DNA from: Marivivens sp.
GTDB lineage: Bacteria > Pseudomonadota > Alphaproteobacteria > Rhodobacterales > Rhodobacteraceae
Reading direction: 5' to 3'
Assembly: GCA_030827165.1 (NCBI GenBank)
Contig: JAURFB010000001.1
Location: 17,937 to 81,936, forward strand
DNA: 64,000 bases
Program-made: the position numbers and the translations under genes
The notes under the pieces: generated by a model
The model's input: only the letters and a program-made list of their open reading frames with translations
Database searches by the model: none
Told to the model about the DNA's origin: nothing
Shown here: positions 11,431 through 20,203 of the stretch, piece by piece
Layout: every line of letters starts with the position of its first letter
How positions within the stretch are numbered: position 1 is the first letter of the stretch

Positions 11431-11521
11431 TAGCGCACTCCAATACTATCGGGCAGTCTAGGAAGCCCCCCATTTAGAGACAGACGCCAAGAAACACAAG
11501 CCGAAAACCTGAGCCCCAAGA

Positions 11522-12106
11522 TCAGTCGATCGGGACCACTTCGGCCCGCGCGGCCGAGGGCAGATCAGCTAACATTTCGCCAATTGTCTTGCCGAGGACC
11601 GGGTGCCGCCAATCGGCCGCGACATCGGCAAGGGGAACCAGAACAAAGGCCCGATCCTGCATCCGCGGATGAGGCAAGATCAGCTGGGGCGGCGTCTCGA
11701 CTGTCTGCCGCGCGGCATCGAGCGCAAGCCAGCGATCAAATACGGCGCGGTCAGGCAGGACGCGGGTGCCGACGGCGATCAGGTCCAGATCCAGTGTCCG
11801 CGCACCCCAGCGCACCTGACGCTCGCGGCCGTAGCGGGCTTCAATGTCGTGCAGAATGGCCAGAATTTCCTCGGGGGACATGTTCGACTGCAAAGCCACC
11901 GCCGCATTTACGAAGTCGGGGCCGGAGCCTGGCGGAAAAGCAGGGGTGCGATAAAGGCGGCTAGTGCCAATCGGACTACCTATCCTTTGGTATATATCGA
12001 CAATGGAATGTATAATGGTCTCTTCTGGACTTCCACTCAAAGACGAAACGTTTCCGCCAATAGCCACCAAAATCATATCGACTAAATCTGACTCTGCTTT
12101 TTTCAT
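11522..12106 (-). CDS. folK: 2-amino-4-hydroxy-6-hydroxymethyldihydropteridine diphosphokinase
   Basis: ILVAIGGNVSS, RWGARTLDLDLIAVG, LILPHPRMQDRAFVLVPLADVA; start could instead be 12076. Confidence 0.92.
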   Translation of the reverse strand: MKKAESDLVDMILVAIGGNVSSLSGSPEETIIHSIVDIYQRIGSPIGTSRLYRTPAFPPGSGPDFVNAAVALQSNMSPEEILAILHDIEARYGRERQVRWGARTLDLDLIAVGTRVLPDRAVFDRWLALDAARQTVETPPQLILPHPRMQDRAFVLVPLADVAADWRHPVLGKTIGEMLADLPSAARAEVVPID

Positions 12107-12210
12107 TTGCGTTATTACTTATCTGACCGACCGGAAGCGTTGGATTCATCTTTCACACCATGCGCAATTGAACAAGCCGGGCAGAAACCCACTCGGAAGG
12201 ACCACTCACA

Positions 12211-12780
12211 ATGTTCTATCGTGACGAGCGCTTGGCGCTCTTCATTGACGGATCAAACCTCTATGCGGCTGCCAAGGCGCTCGGGTTTGATATCGACTAC
12301 AAACTCCTCCGCGCCGAATTCATGCGACGAGGCAAGCTCTTGAGGGCATTCTACTATACCGCCCTCCTGGAAAACGACGAATACAGCCCCATCCGCCCGC
12401 TCGTTGACTGGCTGCACTACAACGGCTTCCACATGGTGACCAAGCCCGCCAAGGAATATACCGACAGCCTCGGCCGCCGTAAGGTGAGGGGAAACATGGA
12501 TATCGAGCTGACCGTCGACGCGATGGAGCTCGCCCCCCATGTGGATCACGTCGTCCTCTTCTCGGGAGACGGCGATTTCAGGCCGCTCCTCGAGGCGCTT
12601 AAGCGCAAAGGTGTGCGGGTGTCGGTCGTCTCGACGATTCGCAGCCAACCGCCGATGATTTCGGACGAGTTGCGCCGTCAGGCCGACAACTTCATCGAGC
12701 TTGACGAGCTGCGCGACGTAATTGGCCGCCCGCCGCGCGAGCCGCGCCCCGAGCGCGAACAGGCCGACGAAGAGGCCTGA
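12211..12780 (+). CDS. NYN domain protein (LabA/DUF88 family)
   Basis: RLALFIDGSNLYAAAKALGFDIDY, DIELTVDAMELAPHVDHVVLFSGDGDFRPLLEALKRKGVRV. Confidence 0.93.
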   Translation: MFYRDERLALFIDGSNLYAAAKALGFDIDYKLLRAEFMRRGKLLRAFYYTALLENDEYSPIRPLVDWLHYNGFHMVTKPAKEYTDSLGRRKVRGNMDIELTVDAMELAPHVDHVVLFSGDGDFRPLLEALKRKGVRVSVVSTIRSQPPMISDELRRQADNFIELDELRDVIGRPPREPRPEREQADEEA

Positions 12781-12790
12781 TCCAAAATTA

Positions 12791-12820
12791 GACCGGGGCC
12801 AGTGGCCCCGGTTCTTGTTT
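12791..12820 (+). terminator. Candidate rho-independent terminator after the NYN gene
   Basis: ACCGGGGCC-AGT-GGCCCCGGT perfect stem followed by TCTTGTTT. Confidence 0.75.
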
Positions 12821-12871
12821 GGGGGTCTGGGTTCGTGCTTGGATCAGGCTGAAAGATTCACAGGAGCCCCC

Positions 12872-13675
12872 ATGCCCTCGCCCTTGATTTCCCAAGCCGA
12901 CATCCAAGCTTATCAGCGCGACGGCGTTGTTCTGATCCGTGGCCTTTTCCGCGATTACGTCGATCTTCTGCGAGACGGTGTCGAACGCAACCTGCGTGAA
13001 CCCGGGCCCTATGCCGCCGAAAATCTCAAACCGGGAGAGGGCGGCCGGTTTTTCGACGATTACTGCAACTGGCAGCGAATCCCCGAGTTTGTCGAAACGA
13101 TTCACCAGTCCCCCGCCGCCGAGGTCGCTGCGGACCTGATGCAAGCCGAACGAGTTCAGGTCTTTCACGATCATGTTCTGATCAAGGAACCCGGCACCTC
13201 GAAACCGACCCCCTGGCACCAGGACGGCCCCTATTATTTCGTCGAAGGCCGCCAGACGGTCAGCTTCTGGTCGCCTCTCGATCCGGTGACGAATGCGACC
13301 CTGCGCTGCGTTGCCGGATCGCATCTTTGGGAAAAGCCGGTTCTGCCCAAGCGCTGGCTCGCCGACACCAGCTTTTATCCCGATCCCTCCGCCTATATGC
13401 CGGTGCCCGATCCCGATGCCGAAGGGATGCCGGTCCTCGAATGGCCAATGGAGCCGGGCGATGCGGTTGCGTTCGACTACAAGGTTCTGCACGGTGCGCG
13501 CGGCAACGAGACCACCCAGCGCCGCCGCGCCTTTTCGCTGCGGCTCGTCGGCGACGATGCCCGCTACGTCGAGCGCCCTGGCCGGACCTCGCCGCCCTTC
13601 CCCGGCCACGACATGAAACCGGGCGACAGGCTGCGCGAGGATTGGTTCCCCTACATCTGGCCCCGCGCAAGCTAG
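12872..13675 (+). CDS. Phytanoyl-CoA dioxygenase (PhyH) family protein
   Basis: YQRDGVVLIRGLF, TPWHQDGPYYFVEGRQTVSFWSPLDP, distal His in VLHGARGN. Confidence 0.88.
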   Translation: MPSPLISQADIQAYQRDGVVLIRGLFRDYVDLLRDGVERNLREPGPYAAENLKPGEGGRFFDDYCNWQRIPEFVETIHQSPAAEVAADLMQAERVQVFHDHVLIKEPGTSKPTPWHQDGPYYFVEGRQTVSFWSPLDPVTNATLRCVAGSHLWEKPVLPKRWLADTSFYPDPSAYMPVPDPDAEGMPVLEWPMEPGDAVAFDYKVLHGARGNETTQRRRAFSLRLVGDDARYVERPGRTSPPFPGHDMKPGDRLREDWFPYIWPRAS

Positions 13676-13729
13676 GGCTGGACCCTGCCCCGCCTTGGCC
13701 TTACCTCTGGCCGAAACCCGGAGCCCCCT

Positions 13730-14680
13730 ATGACCAAGCCACCCCTGACCCTCTATCTCGCTGCGCCGCGCGGCTTTTGCGCGGGCGTCGATCGCGCCAT
13801 CAAGATCGTCGAAATGGCGCTCGAGAAATGGGGTGCGCCGGTCTATGTCCGCCATGAGATCGTGCACAACAAGTTCGTAGTCGACGGGTTGCGCGCCAAG
13901 GGTGCCGTATTTGTCGAAGAGCTGGACGAATGCCCACCCGACCGGCCGGTGATCTTTTCCGCCCACGGCGTGCCGAAATCCGTCCCCGCCGATGCCGAGG
14001 CGCGGCAGATGATCTATGTCGATGCCACCTGCCCGCTGGTCAGCAAGGTCCATATCGAGGCCGCACGACACGCCGAAAACGGCCTTCAGATGATCATGAT
14101 CGGCCATGACGGCCATCCCGAGACCGTCGGAACAATGGGGCAGTTGCCCGAGGGCGAAGTGCTGCTCGTCGAAACCGTGGCGGATGTGGCGCAGGTTGAG
14201 GTGCGCGATCCTTTGCGCCTTGCCTATGTGACGCAGACCACGCTCTCGATCGACGACACGTCCGATATCGTTGCCGCCCTCAAGGCCCGCTTTCCGGCCA
14301 TCGTCGGGCCGCACAAGGAAGACATCTGCTACGCCACCACCAACCGGCAAGAGGCGGTCAAAGCGATCGCCCCCGATTGCGACGCGCTCCTTGTCGTCGG
14401 CGCGCCCAATTCCTCCAATTCCCGCCGTCTGGTCGAGGTCGCCTCGAAGAACGGCTGTCCTCACGCCCAGCTTGTCCAGCGGGCGAGCGAGATTGACTGG
14501 CGGGCGCTCGAAGGTATCCGCTCGGCCGGCATCACAGCCGGCGCTTCGGCCCCGGAGGTCTTGATTGACGAGGTAGTCGGCGCTTTCTCCGACCATTTCG
14601 ACGTTACCGTCAGGAAGGTCGAGACCGCGCAGGAGCATGTCGAGTTCAAAGTGCCCCGCATCTTGCGAGAGCCCGCCTGA
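13730..14680 (+). CDS. ispH: 4-hydroxy-3-methylbut-2-enyl diphosphate reductase
   Basis: [49 protein letters not shown]. Confidence 0.97.
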   Translation: MTKPPLTLYLAAPRGFCAGVDRAIKIVEMALEKWGAPVYVRHEIVHNKFVVDGLRAKGAVFVEELDECPPDRPVIFSAHGVPKSVPADAEARQMIYVDATCPLVSKVHIEAARHAENGLQMIMIGHDGHPETVGTMGQLPEGEVLLVETVADVAQVEVRDPLRLAYVTQTTLSIDDTSDIVAALKARFPAIVGPHKEDICYATTNRQEAVKAIAPDCDALLVVGAPNSSNSRRLVEVASKNGCPHAQLVQRASEIDWRALEGIRSAGITAGASAPEVLIDEVVGAFSDHFDVTVRKVETAQEHVEFKVPRILREPA

Positions 14681-15282
14681 TGGCCGACGCGCGCACCATC
14701 ACCGTCTACAACGCCAAGGCCGACGATTACGCCCGAATGGTCGATGCGGGCGGGCCGGATCAGACGCTGCGGGATTTCATCGCCGCCCTGCCCGAGGGCG
14801 CACGGGTTCTCGATCTCGGCTGTGGCCCCGGCGGCGCCTCGGCGCATATGCGCGCGGCGGGGCTTGATCCCGATCCCGTCGATGCCTCTCCGGCGATGAT
14901 CGCGCTCGCCAAAGAGCGGTTCGGGCTCGACGCGCGGATCGGCACCTTTGACGAAATCGCGGGCGAGGCGATCTACGACGGGGTCTGGGCCAATTTCAGT
15001 CTCCTCCACGCCGCCCGCGCCGACCTGCCCCGCCTTTTCGCCGCCCTGGCCCGCGCCCTGCGCCCCGGCGGCTTGTTCCACGTCGGCCTGAAAACCGGCA
15101 CCGGCGAGGCGCGTGATGCCATCGACCGGCTCTACACCTATGTCACTGTCGAAGACCTGCACCGCCTCTTCGCGGATGCAGGTCTAGCTGTCCTGTCCAC
15201 CCGCGAAGGCTCCGAGACGGGGCTTGCCGGAACCGATGATCCCTTCGTCCTTTGCCTTGCCCGAAAGCCCGCCGATGCCTGA
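14680..15282 (+). CDS. Class I SAM-dependent methyltransferase
   Basis: [41 protein letters not shown]. Confidence 0.9.
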   Translation: MADARTITVYNAKADDYARMVDAGGPDQTLRDFIAALPEGARVLDLGCGPGGASAHMRAAGLDPDPVDASPAMIALAKERFGLDARIGTFDEIAGEAIYDGVWANFSLLHAARADLPRLFAALARALRPGGLFHVGLKTGTGEARDAIDRLYTYVTVEDLHRLFADAGLAVLSTREGSETGLAGTDDPFVLCLARKPADA

Positions 15283-15727
15283 CCTTTTCGCCTATACCGA
15301 TGGCGCCTGTTCGGGCAATCCCGGCCCCGGCGGCTGGGGCGTCCTGCTCCTTGCCAAGGACGGGGAGCAGATCGTCAAAGAGCGCACGCTGAACGGTGGC
15401 GAGCCGGAGACGACCAATAACCGGATGGAGCTTCTGGCCGCGATCAACGCCCTCGAAATTCTCGACCGGCCTTCGACCCTCACCGTCGTCACCGACAGCG
15501 CCTATGTGAAGGACGGGATCACCAAGTGGATCCACGGCTGGAAACGCAACGGCTGGACCAAGAAGGGCGGCCTCAAGAACGCCGAGCTTTGGCAACGCCT
15601 CGACGCGGCACAGGCCCGCCACAAGGTGAGCTGGGAATGGATCAAGGGTCACGCCGGCCACGCCGAGAACGAACGCGCCGACGAGCTTGCCCGCGAGGGC
15701 ATGGCGCCGTTCAAACCCAAGCCCTGA
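15275..15727 (+). CDS. rnhA: Ribonuclease HI
   Basis: [65 protein letters not shown]. Confidence 0.97.
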   Translation: MPDLFAYTDGACSGNPGPGGWGVLLLAKDGEQIVKERTLNGGEPETTNNRMELLAAINALEILDRPSTLTVVTDSAYVKDGITKWIHGWKRNGWTKKGGLKNAELWQRLDAAQARHKVSWEWIKGHAGHAENERADELAREGMAPFKPKP

Positions 15728-15763
15728 TTTCTTTTGGCTGAAAATATTCCCGCCGGAGGCGAC
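15728..15763. repeat. Copy A of dispersed intergenic repeat (partial module)
   Basis: TTTCTTTTGGCTGAAAATATTCCCGCCGGAGGCGAC; core shared with the copies at 20215, 24694, 42000 and 42034. Confidence 0.6.
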
Positions 15764-16663
15764 CTAGCCAAGCCGCTTGGGAAGGTCCATCCCACGGAGC
15801 GCTTCGCCCGCCGCCATCGCCTTCTTGCCCTCGCGCTGAACGCGGGTGATCTCGACCGCGCCCTCGCCGCAAGAGATAGTGAAGCCCGAGAGCACTTCGC
15901 CTGGCAACCCCTTGCCCGCAACTACACGCGCGCCGTGGAATTTCACCCGCTCACCGGCGATCTCGCACCACGCCCCGGGAAAGGGCGAGAGGCCACGGAT
16001 CAGGCGAGCCACCTCGGTGGCTGGCTGGGTCCAGTCGACGCGGGCTTCAGCCTTGTCGATCTTGGCCGCATAGGTCACGCCATCGTCGGGCTGAACTTCC
16101 GGCCGCAAATCCGGCAGACGGTCGAGCGCCTCGACAATCGCCTCGGCACCAATCGCTGCGAGCCGGTCGTGCAATTCGCCGGTCGTTTCCTCCGCGCCAA
16201 TAGCTGTCACCTTCCGCAGAAGGACCGGCCCCGTATCCAGCCCCGCTTCCATCTGCATGATGCAAACGCCGGTCTCGGCATCGCCGGCCAGGATCGCCCG
16301 ATGGATCGGCGCGGCCCCGCGCCAGCGCGGCAAGAGCGAGGCGTGGATGTTGAGGCAGCCGTGTCTTGGCGCATCGAGGATCGCCTGCGGCAGGATCAAC
16401 CCATAGGCCACGACCACCGCCACATCGGCCTGAAGCGCCGCAAACTCCGCCTGCGCCTCGGTGGGCCTCAGCGAGGTCGGATGGCGCACCGGAATACCCA
16501 GCGCCTCGGCGCGGGCCTGCACCGGCGAGGGCTGTTCCTTCTTGCCCCGTCCGGCCGGGCGAGGCGGCTGGGTATAGGCGCAGACGATCTCGTGGCCCGC
16601 CGCCACCAGCGCCTCCAAAGCGGCTACCGAGAAAACCGGCGTTCCCATGAAGACGATGCGCAT
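15764..16663 (-). CDS. fmt: Methionyl-tRNA formyltransferase
   Basis: [75 protein letters not shown]. Confidence 0.97.
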   Translation of the reverse strand: MRIVFMGTPVFSVAALEALVAAGHEIVCAYTQPPRPAGRGKKEQPSPVQARAEALGIPVRHPTSLRPTEAQAEFAALQADVAVVVAYGLILPQAILDAPRHGCLNIHASLLPRWRGAAPIHRAILAGDAETGVCIMQMEAGLDTGPVLLRKVTAIGAEETTGELHDRLAAIGAEAIVEALDRLPDLRPEVQPDDGVTYAAKIDKAEARVDWTQPATEVARLIRGLSPFPGAWCEIAGERVKFHGARVVAGKGLPGEVLSGFTISCGEGAVEITRVQREGKKAMAAGEALRGMDLPKRLG

Positions 16664-16671
16664 GGCCCCTC

Positions 16672-17169
16672 CTACCGCGCGAGCTTTTGCGCCCGTTTGA
16701 TGAGCATATCGCGTTTCACCTTGCCGAGCCTGTCGAAATACATCTTGCCCTGAAGGTGGTCGATCTGGTGCTGCACCGAGGTCGCCCAGAGCCCAACGAA
16801 ATCGCGCCGGTCCCAGATGCCCTTCTCGTCGAGATACCGCACCGTCACCGCGCGGGGGCGTTCAATCCTGGCGCTGACACCGGGCAAGTTGGGCGAGGCC
16901 TCGTCATGTTCCCGCAATTGCACCGAGGCGTGCAGGATCTCGGGGTTGGCCATGCGGATCGCCTGCCCGCGCTTTTCCGAAGCATCAACCACCGCCAGCG
17001 CCATCGGAATGCCCAACTGCACAGCGGCTAGACCGACGCCCGGCATCGTCTCCATCGCCTCGATCATCTCGTCCCAGATCGCGCGAACCTCGTCGGTGAT
17101 CGCATCGACCGGCGCCGCCGCCGTGCGCAGCCGTTTGTCGGGCCACATGACATAGGGGCGATGCACCAT
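16672..17169 (-). CDS. Peptide deformylase-like protein with degenerate active site
   Basis: Retains [10 protein letters not shown] but has EASPNLP in place of EGCLSIP and HQIDH in place of HEIDH. Confidence 0.87.
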   Translation of the reverse strand: MVHRPYVMWPDKRLRTAAAPVDAITDEVRAIWDEMIEAMETMPGVGLAAVQLGIPMALAVVDASEKRGQAIRMANPEILHASVQLREHDEASPNLPGVSARIERPRAVTVRYLDEKGIWDRRDFVGLWATSVQHQIDHLQGKMYFDRLGKVKRDMLIKRAQKLAR

Positions 17170-17172
17170 CGA

Positions 17173-17694
17173 CTAGCCCCGCGCCTGCTCGCGTTTGAGC
17201 TTTTGCATCTTTCGGGTGATCATCTGGCGTTTCATCGCGCTGAGATAGTCGATGAAAAGCTTGCCATCGAGATGGTCGATCTCGTGCTGAACGCAAGTGG
17301 CCCAAAGATCGTCGAACTGGTCCTCGTGGTCCTTGTCGTCAATCCCGGTCCAACGGACCCTGACCGAAGCGGGCCGCTCGACATCCCCATATTGCTCGGG
17401 GATCGACAGACAGCCTTCGTTATAGGTGCTGCGCTCGTCGGACGACCAGATAACTTCCGGGTTGATCAGGACCATGGGCTTGGGCGCCTCATCCTCGCCC
17501 TTGACGCAATCCATCACCAGCATCCGCCCCAAAACGCCAACCTGCGGTGCAGCAAGGCCGATGCCCGGCGCGTCATACATCGTCGCCAGCATATCGTCGG
17601 CCAGACGGCGGATATCGTCCGTGATGTCGGTCACGGGTTTGCATACCGTTTTCAGGCGCGGGTCGGGATGGATCAGGATCGGTCGCAGGGTCAT
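17173..17694 (-). CDS. def: Peptide deformylase
   Basis: GIGLAAPQVG, NEGCLSIPEQYGDVERP, VQHEIDHLDGKLFIDYLS. Confidence 0.96.
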   Translation of the reverse strand: MTLRPILIHPDPRLKTVCKPVTDITDDIRRLADDMLATMYDAPGIGLAAPQVGVLGRMLVMDCVKGEDEAPKPMVLINPEVIWSSDERSTYNEGCLSIPEQYGDVERPASVRVRWTGIDDKDHEDQFDDLWATCVQHEIDHLDGKLFIDYLSAMKRQMITRKMQKLKREQARG

Positions 17695-17799
17695 GAGCCG
17701 CCATGTAGGATATGCTGGCCGCCCATGCAACGGGGCGCGATCCGGTCTTGCGCCCGATACACAATGCGATAACTTCGCCACTGAGCAACCGAGGGCATC

Positions 17800-18972
17800 A
17801 TGAATTTCGACAAGCTATTCCACCGTAAGGGTCTTGGCAGCAAGAAATGGGACGAGGTGCAATTGCACACCGGCGTCAATGCCGACGATGCCCTGCCGAT
17901 GTGGGTGGCCGATATGGATTTCCAGCCCCCCGCCTGCGTGATCGACACCGCCCGCCGCATTACCGAGGCCGGCGATTTCGGCTATTTCTGCCGGATGGAG
18001 GCGTTTTACGCCTCCGTCGCGTGGTGGCAGGAAACACGCCACGGCTGGACAATCGATCCGCGCTGGTGCCTGACGACCTTTGGCCTCGGCAATGCCATCG
18101 CGATCACGCTTCAGACCTTTTCGCAACCCGGCGATGCGGTAGCCTTCTTCACACCGGTCTATCTCGAGTTCCAGATGAAGACCGAGCGCAATGGCCGCGT
18201 AGCCCGCCATCTGCCGCTCGCCAAAGAGGGCGGCAAATATGTGCTCGATTGGGATGCCTATGACGCGCTGATGACCGGCGCCGAAAAGATCCTGATCATC
18301 TCATCCCCGCACAACCCCGCTGGCCGCGTCTGGACCCGCGACGAGCTTCGCGCCATCGCCGATTTCTGCATCAAGCACGATCTTTTGCTGATCTCGGACG
18401 AGATTCACAACGACCTCGTCCACCCCGGCCACGCCCATATCCCGATGGCCGTCGCCTGCCCCGACATTCTTGATCGGCTGATCATGATGAACTCGGCTTC
18501 CAAGACCTTCAACCTTGCGGGCCTTCGGACCGGCAATGTCATCATCCCCGACGAGGCCCTGCGCCGCCGCTTCGCCCACGCGATTAGCGCGCTGGATATG
18601 CAGCCCAACCTCTATGGTGTGCGTATGACCGAAGCCGCCTATAGCCCCGAGGGCGCGGCATGGGTCGATGGCCTTTGTGCCTATCTTGCCGGCAACGCCA
18701 AGGTCATGGCCGACGGTATCGCCCGGATCCCCGGCCTGACGTTCATGCCGATGGAAAGCACCTATCTCGCCTGGATCGATTTTGCCGGCACCGGCATGAC
18801 GGCGGATGAATTCACGGCCCGTGTCCGCGACGATGCCCGCATCGGTGCCAGCCCAGGAGCCCCCTTTGGCACCGGCGGCGAGACAAGCCTGCGATTCAAC
18901 ATCGGCACCCAGCGCGCGCGCGTCGTCGACGCGGTCGAGCGCCTGCAATCCGCCTTCAAAGACTTGCAGTAG
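17800..18972 (+). CDS. PatB/MalY-type PLP aminotransferase (putative C-S lyase)
   Basis: MNFDKLFHRKGLGSKKWDEVQ, LPMWVADMDFQPP, SSPHNPAGRVWTRDEL, MMNSASKTFNLAGLRTGNVII. Confidence 0.9.
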   Translation: MNFDKLFHRKGLGSKKWDEVQLHTGVNADDALPMWVADMDFQPPACVIDTARRITEAGDFGYFCRMEAFYASVAWWQETRHGWTIDPRWCLTTFGLGNAIAITLQTFSQPGDAVAFFTPVYLEFQMKTERNGRVARHLPLAKEGGKYVLDWDAYDALMTGAEKILIISSPHNPAGRVWTRDELRAIADFCIKHDLLLISDEIHNDLVHPGHAHIPMAVACPDILDRLIMMNSASKTFNLAGLRTGNVIIPDEALRRRFAHAISALDMQPNLYGVRMTEAAYSPEGAAWVDGLCAYLAGNAKVMADGIARIPGLTFMPMESTYLAWIDFAGTGMTADEFTARVRDDARIGASPGAPFGTGGETSLRFNIGTQRARVVDAVERLQSAFKDLQ

Positions 18973-19329
18973 TCAGTCGGCCGTCCGCCCGATCAGCGCG
19001 ACCGGCTCTTCCGACAACCGCTCGAAATCCACGGGCGGGCGGTCATGCACGGCGGTGTGCCATTTGAACTCGAAAATCATCTCGCCGTTCTCTTCGCGAG
19101 AGGCAACGACGAGGCACTGATAAAGGTGGCGCATTCCGTCATACAGATCTACGTGCCCGCGCAGATGCGGCGCGTCCTCGGCATCCATGGCAAAGCCGCC
19201 CTCCCACAGGCGCAGCACCTTGTAGACCTTGTCGTCATTGTGAACACAGAGACGCGACGAGCGCCGCATCGCTGTCTTGCGCGCCTCTTCAAGGCCCTTT
19301 CGGACCGCTTCCGGCAAATACATGGACAT
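18973..19329 (-). CDS. Conserved hypothetical protein
   Basis: 118 aa ORF in an intergenic position, convergent with the upstream aminotransferase gene; no family recognised. Confidence 0.7.
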   Translation of the reverse strand: MSMYLPEAVRKGLEEARKTAMRRSSRLCVHNDDKVYKVLRLWEGGFAMDAEDAPHLRGHVDLYDGMRHLYQCLVVASREENGEMIFEFKWHTAVHDRPPVDFERLSEEPVALIGRTAD

Positions 19330-19426
19330 AACAACACCCCCACACTTGCCCTCAGGATGGCGGGAACCTGTTGAAAATCAAGTTAACAACCTGTCGCGGA
19401 TTCGCGAACATTCGGATGTTGCAGGT

Positions 19427-20203
19427 CTACCTCACCCGTTCCTTCACCTTGGGGCGCAGAACATGGGGCTTGCCCGCGTCATAAAGCGCGGAGTCGGGAA
19501 AGCCGTGGCTATCGGCCAGCGCCGGCCCCACAAGGATCAGCGCCGTGCGCGTGATCTTGGCAGCGCGGACCTTGGCGTGAATGTCCGACAACGTGCCACG
19601 AATGATCTTCTGGTCGGGCCAGCCAACGCGATAGATCACGGCCAGCGGGCAATCTGCGCCGTAATGGGGCGCAAGCTGCCGCTCGATCTCGCGCAGGGCG
19701 CGAATGCCCAGATGGATCGCCAGCGTGGCGCCGGTGCGGGCAAAGTTTTCTAGCGTCTCGCCCTCCGGCATCGACGTTGATTTCATCGACATACGGGTCA
19801 GCACGATCGACTGCGCCACCTCGGGAATGGTCAACTCCTGCCCCAGTGCGGCAGCAGCGGCGGCATAGGCCGGAACGCCGGGGATCACCTCATAGTCGAT
19901 CCCGTCGGCCTTCAGCCGGCGGATCTGCTCGGCAATGGCCCCATAAAGCGAGGGATCGCCCGAATGCACCCGCGCCACATCTTGCCCCCGCTCACGCGCC
20001 GCAAGGATCTCGGCGTGCGTGTCGTCCAGCGTCATCGGCGCGGTATCCATCACCCGCGCCCCGTCCGGCGCACAGGCCACGACCTCGGGCGGCACCAGCG
20101 AGCCGGCATAAAGGCACACCGGACATTGCCCGATGATCCGCGCCGCCTTGAGCGTCAAAAGCTCCGGATCGCCCGGCCCCGCCCCGATGAAATAGACCTT
20201 CAT
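19427..20203 (-). CDS. cobM: Precorrin-4 C(11)-methyltransferase
   Basis: MKVYFIGAGPGDPELLTLKAARIIGQCPVCLYAGSLVPPEVV, HSGDPSLYGAIAEQIRRL. Confidence 0.95.
   Translation of the reverse strand: MKVYFIGAGPGDPELLTLKAARIIGQCPVCLYAGSLVPPEVVACAPDGARVMDTAPMTLDDTHAEILAARERGQDVARVHSGDPSLYGAIAEQIRRLKADGIDYEVIPGVPAYAAAAAALGQELTIPEVAQSIVLTRMSMKSTSMPEGETLENFARTGATLAIHLGIRALREIERQLAPHYGADCPLAVIYRVGWPDQKIIRGTLSDIHAKVRAAKITRTALILVGPALADSHGFPDSALYDAGKPHVLRPKVKERVR

Noticed and set aside
9886-11433. 515-aa + ORF opposite rsh/rpoZ
   Set aside because: Antisense shadow ORF.
12788-14638. 616-aa minus ORF over the PhyH and ispH genes
   Set aside because: Antisense to two well-supported genes; no recognisable motifs.
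19382-19425. Two short hairpins (TCGCG-GATT-CGCGA and AACAT-TCGG-ATGTT) downstream of cobM as a terminator
   Set aside because: Stems are short and lack a clear U-tract; possible but not strong enough to list as a feature.
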